The notes under the pieces are model-generated. The model worked only from the letters and a program-made list of their open reading frames with translations, was not told where the DNA came from and ran no database searches. Shown here piece by piece: positions 1-8,079 of a DNA stretch of 64,000 bases (positions are counted from its first letter, which is position 1; each line of letters opens with the position of its first letter). Made by a program: the position numbers and the translations under genes. This stretch comes from Rhodospirillales bacterium (GTDB lineage Bacteria; Pseudomonadota; Alphaproteobacteria; Micavibrionales; Micavibrionaceae), in the NCBI GenBank assembly GCA_020638395.1, contig JACKIP010000006.1, forward strand, positions 1-64,000. The letters are read 5' to 3'.

Positions 1-281
1 GGAGCTTCCGGAGCGGCTGCAGCTATTGGGAGGCCTGGCAGAGAAAGCGATGTTCCACGCTCATCCTGCATGGCGACGATTTGTTCCAGCGGCAGATCAA
101 TGGCTGTCCCATAAACGCTTTCCAGACGGATCATGCCGCTCTGATCTGAGGCGCTTAGCATACCGCTCAGACGGTCGCCGTTTTTTAGAATGATGGTGTT
201 TGCAGCCTGTGCCGGCGCGAGGAAGGCTGTGCCGCACAATGCCAGCAGGGCACTTCCAGTTAGAAGGTTTTTGATTATCAT
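1..281 (-). CDS. secreted protein, 3' end outside window
   Basis: N-terminal 93 codons of a gene that runs off the left edge. The start at 281 opens with a basic stretch, a hydrophobic core (LLTGSALLALCGTAFLA) and an AxA-type signal peptidase I site (PAQA/ANT). The mature part begins TIILKNGDRLSG, then LPLEQI. The 'NGDRLSG' opening resembles the N-terminus of DUF481-type outer-membrane proteins, but too little is present to assign a family. Export to periplasm or outer membrane is well supported; function is unknown. A competing 64-codon frame on the same strand (start 291) lacks these features and was discarded. Confidence 0.6.
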   Translation of the reverse strand, partial: MIIKNLLTGSALLALCGTAFLAPAQAANTIILKNGDRLSGMLSASDQSGMIRLESVYGTAIDLPLEQIVAMQDERGTSLSLPGLPIAAAAPEA

Positions 282-351
282 AATATGGCACTTAAATCAC
301 AAACCGGGCACTTTGTCTAGCGCCCGGATGTAAAATTATCAAAGGAAAATC

Positions 352-1293
352 TTAAGTGACCCAGTCGCTTCCGTTCGAGGTCCCGTCCTTGATCTGGGTT
401 TTGAGCTTGGCTTTTAGAATTTTATCGGCAAATTTTTCTGCCTCAGTAATGTGCCCGAACAGGTCCGGGCGCTCTGGACGATAGGTTACCAGATAGGTCT
501 GGTCGAAATGGTTAATTGCCTGCATCAGGCGGCCCAGACGCTTTTCTCCGGCAAAGGTCCGTTTCCGCTCTTCCTCGTTATCGAGCAGATTATAATGGAT
601 TTTACGTTTGCCCATCCCGACGGTAAACGCAAGGTGCAGCCCCTCCAGAAATGCGGCGGCAACACTCAGGCATTGGGAGGTGACAATTTCCGTCGCGTTT
701 TGTTCTTTGGCAGTGTAATTAAAGGTCGTGGTCCGTCCGGCTCCACGCAGAATAATGCCGCATCTGGCCTGTTTCGAATTAATGCTGACCACAAGAGCCA
801 CATTGGTGTCGTGGCTGATGGTGACTGGTTTTCCGGCGTCTTTGAAGGCTTTTTCCGCCATCTTGAGGGCGCGCTCGTAATCATCCTGCTGAGCGGCATC
901 AAATTTTTCGATGATGTCGAGAAAAGGGTGATGGGTTCCTTTCTGAAAAAGGCATTTTCCTTCGAAATAAACTGCAGCCCAGATTTCCGGATTAAAGGCA
1001 CGCTCAAAACCTTCGATGACGTCTTGCCAAAGTCCTTCCCAGTCGAAATCGGGGTCTGTCGTAATTTTTTCCCCTTGCTGGAAGCTTTGGACCAGTTTTG
1101 CTGCAATACGCAAGGTGGTGTGCATATTATGCCCGCGCACGACGAACGTTTCGACAACCTCGCCCCGGCGGGAAATCAGGGGGACAACAATACGGTTGCT
1201 GAGAACCGTGACGCTCTCTTCCTCCGTTTCCTCGGACAGGATATTCTGGAGGATGAATTTTTCGCGCAGCAATGAGGTGTTAAAATCAATCAT
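352..1293 (-). CDS. conserved hypothetical protein (313 aa)
   Basis: A 313-residue soluble protein starting MIDFNTSLLREKF, with no signal peptide or membrane segment. It is rich in charged helices in its C-terminal third and has a central part suggestive of an alpha/beta fold (VALVVSINSKQARCGIILRG). I do not recognise a family or catalytic motif. It is divergent from the secreted protein at 1418, with a 124-bp AT-rich gap between them that probably holds both promoters. A GC stem at 304-309/322-327 lies 25 bp past the stop and may end transcription, though its T-run is poor. A 274-codon antisense frame covers the same DNA; this strand is preferred because of its normal amino-acid composition and the divergent layout. 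Confidence 0.7.
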   Translation of the reverse strand: MIDFNTSLLREKFILQNILSEETEEESVTVLSNRIVVPLISRRGEVVETFVVRGHNMHTTLRIAAKLVQSFQQGEKITTDPDFDWEGLWQDVIEGFERAFNPEIWAAVYFEGKCLFQKGTHHPFLDIIEKFDAAQQDDYERALKMAEKAFKDAGKPVTISHDTNVALVVSINSKQARCGIILRGAGRTTTFNYTAKEQNATEIVTSQCLSVAAAFLEGLHLAFTVGMGKRKIHYNLLDNEEERKRTFAGEKRLGRLMQAINHFDQTYLVTYRPERPDLFGHITEAEKFADKILKAKLKTQIKDGTSNGSDWVT

Positions 1294-1417
1294 GACGTTC
1301 TGGACTCTATCACAATTTATTATAAATTTATAAGCAAGACCTTTACGGAAGGGATAAAAATTTTAAATGGCCGGGAAGTATGCTAAATATTCTTCTGATA
1401 GGGAAGGATCTTGTGAA

Positions 1418-2113
1418 ATGCGGATATTGCAGTTAACGGCTTTGGGCGGACTTGTCGCGGCGATACTTGGTGCGGGCGGGGCTTATGCGCAGCAGCAGAC
1501 CTCTTCTGCTCTGCCTGTGATTTCTGCTCCCGGAGGAGCAATTGCTCAGAAACCGCCAGCGCAGACGGGCGTTTATACCCGGCAGGAGTATCAGCAGCAA
1601 CAGGAAAAAGGGACCTCCGGCGGCGCGTCTTCGCTTGTTCTTAATCCTCTGGATATGGTCCGGGCACGAGAGGAAAAGCAGCGCGAGGCTGCAAAGCCCA
1701 AGAGCTGGTCAAGTAAATCCAGTGTTCAGGTTGCAGGAGAAAAGACTGCGGAGGATGGGATCAAAAAACAGGATAAAGCGGTGATGTCTTCGGATTCGGT
1801 GCGTCCTATCAAGAAAAAACAAGCCGCCTCTCTGCCCCCTCCCTCTCCCTCTGAGGTATCTTCTGAAGAAGAGCTTTCTTCCTCACAAAAGATGGAACAG
1901 AAAGATAAAGATACGGTAGCCTCTGGAGAGGAGGAGCGTTCAGCGCAGGATAAGGTCGAGGCAAATAAAGGCGTTGACCAGAGTCCCAAAAAGAAACCAA
2001 AAAAATCAGATCTGAGCGAGGCGCAGAAAAAAGAACGTTTAAAAGCCTTTGACTCTGCGGTTAAAGCTATCCCCAAGCCGGATGTGCCGGATCGGTTATG
2101 GTCTGTTGATTAG
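1418..2113 (+). CDS. secreted low-complexity Lys/Glu/Ser-rich protein
   Basis: Protein of 231 aa. The start at 1418 is chosen because an AAGGA ribosome site lies just upstream and a clean signal peptide follows (MRILQLTALGGLVAAILG, cleavage after AYA). A longer frame from 1367 would bury this signal. The mature protein begins QQQTSS, then becomes highly charged: repeated KKK/EE/SS tracts with no predicted fold, and a short conserved-looking tail (FDSAVKAIPKPDVPDRLW). Probably a periplasmic or surface disordered protein. No family recognised. It ends close to the convergent lemA, with a hairpin-forming repeat between them. Confidence 0.6.
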   Translation: MRILQLTALGGLVAAILGAGGAYAQQQTSSALPVISAPGGAIAQKPPAQTGVYTRQEYQQQQEKGTSGGASSLVLNPLDMVRAREEKQREAAKPKSWSSKSSVQVAGEKTAEDGIKKQDKAVMSSDSVRPIKKKQAASLPPPSPSEVSSEEELSSSQKMEQKDKDTVASGEEERSAQDKVEANKGVDQSPKKKPKKSDLSEAQKKERLKAFDSAVKAIPKPDVPDRLWSVD

Positions 2114-2160
2114 AGCGTTGATCATTTAGGGGCTGACTCACCCTAAACGTTCTTTTGCCC
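2112..2160. repeat. degenerate copy of the TTAGAGC...GCTCTAA intergenic repeat
   Basis: Short gap between convergent genes. TTTAGGG at 2125-2131 pairs with CCCTAAA at 2141-2147, and the segment CTCACCCTAAACGTTCTTT matches the right arm of the full element at 36632-36743. It may also serve as a weak shared terminator for the gene at 1418 and lemA. A degenerate or partial copy, not a complete element. Confidence 0.5.
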
Positions 2161-2724
2161 TTAAAACTTGACTTCCGGCGCTTTACGGATTTGTTCTTCC
2201 AGACCATCTTCCAGTTCAAAGAACGGCTCTTCTTTAAATCCGAACGGCTTGGCGATCAGGTTGTTCGGGATTTGTTGCAGATAAGTATTAAATTCGTTGG
2301 TGGCTGCGTTAAAGAAGCGGCGGGCAGCGGCGACTTTATTTTCAATGTCAGACAGTTCGCTCATGAGCTGGCGGAAGCTTGCATCCGCTTTCAGGTCCGG
2401 ATAGTTTTCGGCAACAGCCAACAGGCCCGTCAGGGCGCGCCCCAGAAAGCTTTCGGCAGCGGCACGTTCTGTCCCGGCCCCTTCGGTTTTACTCACAGCG
2501 GCGCGGGCTTCGGTCACGGTTTCGAAGACGCCTTTTTCATGTTTGGCATATCCTTTGACCGTTTCGACCAGCTGCGGCACCAGATTAAAACGCAGCTTCA
2601 ACTGGACGTCGATGTCAGAAAACGCGTTAAAGCGTGTGTTTCGCAGTGCGACCAGACGGTTGTAAATTACGATCGCGTAAAGAACAATCACGCCGGCGAT
2701 AATATAGGGAAGCCAATCCATCAT
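2161..2724 (-). CDS. lemA: LemA family protein
   Basis: A 187-residue protein with an N-terminal transmembrane helix (about residues 6-24, YIIAGVIVLYAIVIYN) and the LemA-type helical body: RLVALRNTRFNAFSDIDVQL, then LVPQLVETVKGYAKHE, then LLAVAENYPDLKAD...FRQLMSELSDIENKVAAARRFFN. The C-terminal 'NLIAKPFGFKEEPFFE' is a family hallmark. Length is normal for LemA. The usual neighbours (TPM-domain or M48 peptidase genes) are not adjacent here. Biochemical role is poorly defined for the family; it is a membrane-anchored protein linked to envelope homeostasis. Confidence 0.93.
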   Translation of the reverse strand: MMDWLPYIIAGVIVLYAIVIYNRLVALRNTRFNAFSDIDVQLKLRFNLVPQLVETVKGYAKHEKGVFETVTEARAAVSKTEGAGTERAAAESFLGRALTGLLAVAENYPDLKADASFRQLMSELSDIENKVAAARRFFNAATNEFNTYLQQIPNNLIAKPFGFKEEPFFELEDGLEEQIRKAPEVKF

Positions 2725-2839
2725 CAGTAATCCTGTCTGTTATTAATGTGTTTCTATTTTAATCACTTTCCGGCCTTATCAGCAAGATTTTAAAAGATAT
2801 CTGTTGTTTTCACGAACAGGATGTCGCTATAAAATTTAG

Positions 2840-3967
2840 ATGCTCCTTAAACTTATCAGCGTTGACCATTTACCAGACGGCGGTGTCCAGCTCCCGAACA
2901 GGCTGGGACCGTTTTTGTGGTATTTTATTCGTCAGGGAAAGTGGCAATTTTTGTTTATGGCACTTGTGTTTGCAATAGGTCAGGCTTTGGATACTAGTCC
3001 TTACTTGTTTATTGGCATAATTCTTGATTCTCTTAATGAAATTCAGGATAAAGGACAGATTTGGACTGTTTTGTTCTGGCCACTTTTCTGGTTTGTTCTT
3101 TTAGCACTTATCTTACAGCCCATGTGTGCTCGTTATGGACAGTACTTGATGGCGAATGTACGCCCTGTTTTTACCAATTTGATGCGGCGACAGCTCGCTA
3201 TTCATATGCATCGCCACAGTTATAAATATTTTCAGGATGATTTTGCTGGACGATTGGCAAGCAAAGTTGTGGAAACCCCCTCCGCGATTATGACGGTTAT
3301 TCAGGAAGTTCTGACCTCAATTGGTTTTGCTATTGTAAGTCTTATTTTTGCTATGGTTTTATTTTCTATGACCTACTGGATGTTTTTGGTAGCTACGATT
3401 GTGTGGGCCTTTTTATACATCGTTCTAATGATAATATACGTTCCAAAGGTTCATGCGCGATCTGTTGAGTCTTACGATCAATCGAGTATCGTGCGGGGGC
3501 GCTTTGTCGATACATTGACGAATATTTTGACTGTGAAGCTCTTTGCACGTCGTAAATATGAAGATGCATACCTTTTGAAATCACTGGAGAAAACTGCGGA
3601 TGCAGGACAGCGTTTGATGCATACTTTTAACTCTATGTGGATTTGGTTAGAAGTGGTCAGCATCGGATTTATTGGCTCTACTTTTTTTATTGCTATTTAT
3701 GGTTGGCAAACCGGCGGTATTTCTGCCGGGGATGTTGCTATGGTACTGCCTCTTTGTATCCGTTTGATGACTATATCCTGGTGGATGTCGAATGTGTTAG
3801 GCATGGTTTTTGAAAATCTGGGACAGGTTCAGGAAGGCATGGAAACTCTGACGAAAGCCCATACCGTCACGGACAAAGAGGATGCGGCGGCGATTAAGGT
3901 TGAGGCCGGCACAATAGAATTCAAACATGTCAACTTTTCGTATATGAAAGGGCATGATGAAGCTTAA
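2840..3967 (+). CDS. truncated ABC exporter: membrane domain only
   Basis: Codes for the six-helix transmembrane domain of an MsbA-like half-transporter (375 aa), with an N-terminal signature GGVQLPNRLGPFLWYF and coupling-helix region VRGRFVDTLTNILTVKLFA. The protein stops at residue 375, about ten residues into the expected nucleotide-binding domain (TIEFKHVNFSY, the A-loop strand). No Walker A, signature or Walker B motif follows. The last 14 bp overlap the start of the next gene, which is a paralogue with the same N-terminal signature, so the ATPase half was probably lost by deletion. It may be inactive, or may act only as a partner of another half. A ribosome site is not obvious. Confidence 0.7.
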   Translation: MLLKLISVDHLPDGGVQLPNRLGPFLWYFIRQGKWQFLFMALVFAIGQALDTSPYLFIGIILDSLNEIQDKGQIWTVLFWPLFWFVLLALILQPMCARYGQYLMANVRPVFTNLMRRQLAIHMHRHSYKYFQDDFAGRLASKVVETPSAIMTVIQEVLTSIGFAIVSLIFAMVLFSMTYWMFLVATIVWAFLYIVLMIIYVPKVHARSVESYDQSSIVRGRFVDTLTNILTVKLFARRKYEDAYLLKSLEKTADAGQRLMHTFNSMWIWLEVVSIGFIGSTFFIAIYGWQTGGISAGDVAMVLPLCIRLMTISWWMSNVLGMVFENLGQVQEGMETLTKAHTVTDKEDAAAIKVEAGTIEFKHVNFSYMKGHDEA

Positions 3968-5788
3968 TCTGATTAATGTTGAGCATTTACCGGCAGGCGG
4001 CGTCCAGCTCCCGAACAGGCTGGGACCGTTTTTGTGGTATTTTCTGCGGCAGGCAAAATGGCAGTTACTTGTCATTATGCTGTTATTTACTTTATCCACC
4101 GTGTCGATGTCTTTGACATCCTACTTTATTAAAATTTTTGTGGATATATTGGGGCAGGTGGAAAACCGGTCCAGCATGTGGGAAGACATCATATGGGTTG
4201 CAACCGGGTGGTTGGGGATTTGTGTGGTTTTGCAATCGGTTTTCTGGCGAACCGGGAATTACATTAAAACAAGAACTCTGGCCAGATTTGCAAATATGGT
4301 GCGGCGGCAGTTATTTGTCGCAATGAGTCGTCATTCCTATGCGTTTTTCCAGAATGATTATGCCGGACGGCTCTCCAGTAAGGTCATGGAAACTCCCTAC
4401 GCCTTACGCCTGATTGTCGATAATTTTGTTGAGGGGTTCATCTATAGCCTTGTGACCTTTATCGTGTCCTTCTTCCTGCTGGCGATGACAGGGTGGGAGC
4501 AACTCTTGATTTTAGGAGGGCTGTTCCTCATTTATGCGGGCATTTGTGGTATTATCTTCCTCTCATTCAAAAATTATCAAAAACTGTGGCTGATTCTGCC
4601 AGTCATGTGCGAGGACGAAATGTTGATATTTTGACAAATATTCTGAACGTGAAGCTGTTTGCGCGGACTGGGTATGAAGACCGTGCGTTTACACGCATCC
4701 TGAGTGATTTCGCTGCGACGCTTGAACGCAAGGATATTCACTTTCACCGGTTTGTCTGCAAGCTGGATAGTTTGATGAAAGCGATCTGGGTTTTTCCGAC
4801 AGTTTACGTTCTCTATGCCTGGCAGCAAGGAACTGTGTCCACAGGCGATGTGGCGATGGTGATGTCTCTGTCTATCCATCTGGGATTTAACATGTGGGGA
4901 TTTACGTTTACTCTGTCAGGCTTTTTTGAGCATCTGGGGCAGGCACAGGAAGGTATGGAGACCATTACCAAAGCGTACCATGTGACCGATAAGGAAAACG
5001 CGCCGGTGTTAAAGGTAAAACAAGGCGTTCTCGAATGTAACTCAATGCAATTTCGTTATGGAGCAAATATGATTTTTGATGATTTTAATTTAAAGATTCC
5101 GGCGGGACAAAAAGTCGGGTTGATCGGGCCGAGCGGCGCCGGGAAATCTTCTCTCGTGCAGTTATTGCTACGTCTGTATGACATAGAGGGCGGCGAAATT
5201 TTGATTGACGGACAAAATATTGCAGACGTCCAACAGGATAGTTTACGGGAAAATATCGCTGTGATCCCGCAATCAACGGATTTGCTGCACCGGTCTTTGC
5301 GGGAAAATATCGGATATGGCCGACTGGATGCCACCGAGGACGAAATTATTGCGGCGGCCAAGCGGTCGCATGCGCATGAGTTTATCCTGAATATGGAAGA
5401 TAAGGACGGGAATAAAGGCTATGATGCGAAAGTTGGGGAGCGGGGGGTTAAACTTTCCGGAGGCCAACGGCAGCGAATTGCGATTGCCCGGGCGATCCTG
5501 AAAGATGCGCCGATCTTAATTCTGGACGAAGCAACTTCGGCACTGGATTCCGAGTCAGAGAAGCTTATTCAGGAAAGCCTGCAGGACTTGATGCAAGGCA
5601 AAACCGTGATTGCGATTGCGCACCGTCTGTCCACAATTTCGCATCTTGACCGGTTGATTGTCATGGATGGGGGCAAAATTATCGAAGACGGAACGCATGC
5701 GCAACTTCTGAAAAATAAAGGCCTGTATGCAAAACTTTGGTCAATGCAGTCCGGCGGGTTTTTGCAGGAGGCCGAGGCTGCTGTGTAA
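3954..5788 (+). pseudogene. ABC exporter half-transporter interrupted by a -1 frameshift
   Basis: Reading from 3954 gives the membrane domain up to about 4575-4590 (KNYQ), after which the frame ends at 4634. The -1 frame continues it seamlessly (KTVADSASHVRGRNVDILTNILNVKLFA...) to 5788. The second part carries a complete ATPase: Walker A GPSGAGKSS, signature LSGGQRQR, Walker B ILILDEATSALD, H-loop AHRLS. Joined, the product is about 610 aa, the normal size for an MsbA/ATM-type exporter. The switch lies in A-rich DNA with two runs of five A, so a one-base deletion, real or from sequencing, is the simplest cause. The substrate cannot be inferred. It follows a TMD-only paralogue directly. Confidence 0.8.
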
Positions 5789-5815
5789 CTCCGGCTAAAC
5801 GATCAAAACTCTAAC

Positions 5816-6712
5816 CTAAACTTCTATGCCGAGATAGTACCACTCTTCCCCGATGGGCATGTCCGGTCGGGCATCCGGCATGATAATCAAGGCATCGTGG
5901 GGGCTTTTGATTTCTTCTCCATCGTCATATCGCGCAATGAGCGTATCTTGTGCGACGAATGTCAGGTTCTCCCATTCTTGGGTGAGGAGTCCCGGACGTT
6001 CCTTGAATATGGGTTGAATGATCTGGATCACTTTCGTTTCGCGAGGAAAGGGCGGTGCGGTAAAAGCTGCCCAGAAATCGGGAAGCTCCAGCATCTCTAA
6101 ACCGGATAACAGATCCAAAATAGCCCGGTAGCCCGTTTGAATACTTGCTTCATCCTGATGCCGGCCACATTCAAGCGTCAGGCCTGTTCCTCCGTTTAAC
6201 AGGTGATATTCACGGGTTCCCATACCTTGCCGTGCGTCAACGTCGATATTTGCGGCTTTATACGATTCTGCAAAGCCGAAGAGAGCGTGAGATACACCGC
6301 AATGATCCAGCAGCATGAGTTCTTCGGGGGTTTGGTCGGGACTGATAAAGGCAAAAGGGAGTTTTCCACTTCTGTTAGAGTGAAGATCCAGCAGATAATT
6401 GGCCTCTGCCAGCAGAGGGCACAGCTCGTTTGCGATATGATCTTCGTAGGTTTGAGGATCATCTTTGGGAAACAGGGCGCGATTTAAATCTCGCTCATAA
6501 TACCGCCTGTTATTTGCGTAGGCCTGTGGATTACATGTTTGGATCAGGGTCAGTCTGCCTCGTTCCAGATGCAGCTCTCCTCTGTTGAGGTTTCCCTGCA
6601 CACTGCTGATTGCCGCAGGACCGCAATGTTCGTTTCCGTGAACGCCTCCTGTAATCAGGACGTGCGGGCCGTCTTTAGGGCCTGTATATGTGCGAGGGGT
6701 TAAGATCGACAT
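5816..6712 (-). CDS. succinylglutamate desuccinylase/aspartoacylase family metallopeptidase
   Basis: A 298-aa M14-type zinc hydrolase. The zinc site is visible as H25xxE28 in GGVHGNEH and H111 in LLDLHSN. A later TGLTLECGRHQ is in the usual place for the catalytic glutamate. The C-terminal beta-rich part (about 225-298) is typical of AstE/aspartoacylase proteins. It probably removes an acyl group from an N-acyl amino acid or a similar amide. No astABCD genes are nearby, so an arginine-succinyl pathway role is not supported; substrate unknown. Convergent with the ABC genes. Confidence 0.8.
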   Translation of the reverse strand: MSILTPRTYTGPKDGPHVLITGGVHGNEHCGPAAISSVQGNLNRGELHLERGRLTLIQTCNPQAYANNRRYYERDLNRALFPKDDPQTYEDHIANELCPLLAEANYLLDLHSNRSGKLPFAFISPDQTPEELMLLDHCGVSHALFGFAESYKAANIDVDARQGMGTREYHLLNGGTGLTLECGRHQDEASIQTGYRAILDLLSGLEMLELPDFWAAFTAPPFPRETKVIQIIQPIFKERPGLLTQEWENLTFVAQDTLIARYDDGEEIKSPHDALIIMPDARPDMPIGEEWYYLGIEV

Positions 6713-6797
6713 CCATTCATTAAAGCACTCCAGGACGAATTTGCGAAGTTTTTTATGTTATCAGATCTTCGTTTCTTTGTTTCTTCGTGCTACACCT

Positions 6798-6942
6798 TAT
6801 ACTGTGGAAAGTTTTGCAAAAACCTAAAATCGTCATCCTGAGACATCGGCGAAGGATCTTGATCTGCGGAGATAAAAGATTCTTCGCTCCGCTCAGAATG
6901 ACGAGATACAATATTACAGGTTTTTGCCGGAGTTTCTGTAAC
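6798..6942. repeat. MITE-like intergenic element, copy 1
   Basis: The core at 6831-6903 (73 bp) starts CGTCATCCTGAG, ends CTCAGAATGACG, and contains GAAGGATCTT and TTCTTCGCTCCGCTC; it folds on itself as a long hairpin. The flanks form a second imperfect inverted repeat (GCAAAAACCTAAAAT on the left against ATTACAGGTTTTTGC on the right). The same core, inverted, occurs at 52770-52842. It occupies the gap between the aspartoacylase-family gene and aroC; aroC's ribosome site lies immediately after it. Confidence 0.75.
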
Positions 6943-6955
6943 ATAGAGGAAAAGT

Positions 6956-8038
6956 ATGTCGGGAAATCGTTTCGGAACATTGTTTCAATATCATAGCTGG
7001 GGGGAAAGTCATGGCCCGGCGATTGGCTGCGTGGTGGACGGAGTGCCGCCGCGGATTCCGCTGTCTGAAGAGGACATCCAGAGATATCTTGATAAACGCA
7101 GGCCGGGGCAGTCGCGGTTTACAACTCAGCGTCAGGAAGCGGATCAGGTTCGGATTCTCTCCGGAGTGTTTGAGGGAATGACGACCGGGACTCCGATCTC
7201 TTTGCTGATTGAAAATACCGACCAAAAATCAAAGGATTACAGCGAAATTAAAGATAAGTATCGTCCCGGCCATGCCGATTTCACCTATGATGCGAAATAC
7301 GGAGTGCGGGATTATCGCGGCGGCGGCCGGTCTTCTGCCAGAGAGACCGCGATGCGGGTCGCGGCGGGGGCTATTGCCCGCAAAGTTCTGGAGACGCAGA
7401 TCAAAGCGAATATTCAAATTCGGGGATGTGTGACCCAGATCGGAACGGTTAAAATCTGCCGGGATAATTGGGACTGGGCGCAAGTCGATGACAACCCGTT
7501 CTTTACGCCTGATGCGGCGGCGGTGGACGCCTTTGCCACGTATCTGGATGCCGTGCGGAAGAAAGGATCATCCGCCGGGGCGATTATAGAGGTTCATGCT
7601 TCGGGGATTTCTGCCGGGTTGGGCGCGCCCGTTTACGATAAGCTGGATGCGGATCTGGCCAAAGCCATGATGTCGATTAACGCCTGCAAAGGCGTTGAGG
7701 TCGGGGATGGGTTTGACAGTGTGATACTCGGCGGTGAGGAGAATGCCGACGAAATCTATATGGATAACGGGTCCCCCGCATTCAAATCCAACCATGCCGG
7801 CGGGATTTTGGGGGGCATTTCCAGCGGGCAGGATATCGTGCTGCGTCTGGCGATCAAACCGACCAGCTCGATTTTGATCCCACGGGCCACGATTGATAGC
7901 AAAGGGCAAAATACGGAAATTATGACCAAAGGCCGCCATGATCCCTGTGTTGGGATTCGCGGTGTGCCGGTGGCTGAAGCCATGATGGCCTGTGTTCTGG
8001 CAGATCATTGGTTGCGGCACAAAGCGCAGTGTCTGTAG
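6956..8038 (+). CDS. aroC: chorismate synthase
   Basis: Converts 5-enolpyruvylshikimate-3-phosphate to chorismate, the last shared step of aromatic amino-acid synthesis, using reduced FMN. The 360-aa protein has the family signatures [14 protein letters not shown] near the N-terminus, [31 protein letters not shown] and [14 protein letters not shown], and the C-terminal [17 protein letters not shown]. The start at 6956 has GAGGAAA upstream. Full length. Class II DAHP synthase at 28044 is the first enzyme of the same pathway but is not linked. Confidence 0.98.
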   Translation: MSGNRFGTLFQYHSWGESHGPAIGCVVDGVPPRIPLSEEDIQRYLDKRRPGQSRFTTQRQEADQVRILSGVFEGMTTGTPISLLIENTDQKSKDYSEIKDKYRPGHADFTYDAKYGVRDYRGGGRSSARETAMRVAAGAIARKVLETQIKANIQIRGCVTQIGTVKICRDNWDWAQVDDNPFFTPDAAAVDAFATYLDAVRKKGSSAGAIIEVHASGISAGLGAPVYDKLDADLAKAMMSINACKGVEVGDGFDSVILGGEENADEIYMDNGSPAFKSNHAGGILGGISSGQDIVLRLAIKPTSSILIPRATIDSKGQNTEIMTKGRHDPCVGIRGVPVAEAMMACVLADHWLRHKAQCL

Positions 8039-8079
8039 ATGCATCAAACATAACTTATAAAATAAACGAGATTAGGAAC

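Noticed and set aside
451..1275. 274-codon plus-strand frame over the 352-1293 gene
   Set aside because: Antisense shadow; odd composition, no ribosome site, and the minus-strand frame has normal protein features and a divergent promoter gap.
4560..4600. Programmed -1 frameshift in the ABC exporter gene
   Set aside because: No in-frame X XXY YYZ heptamer and no downstream stimulatory hairpin seen; a one-base deletion is simpler.
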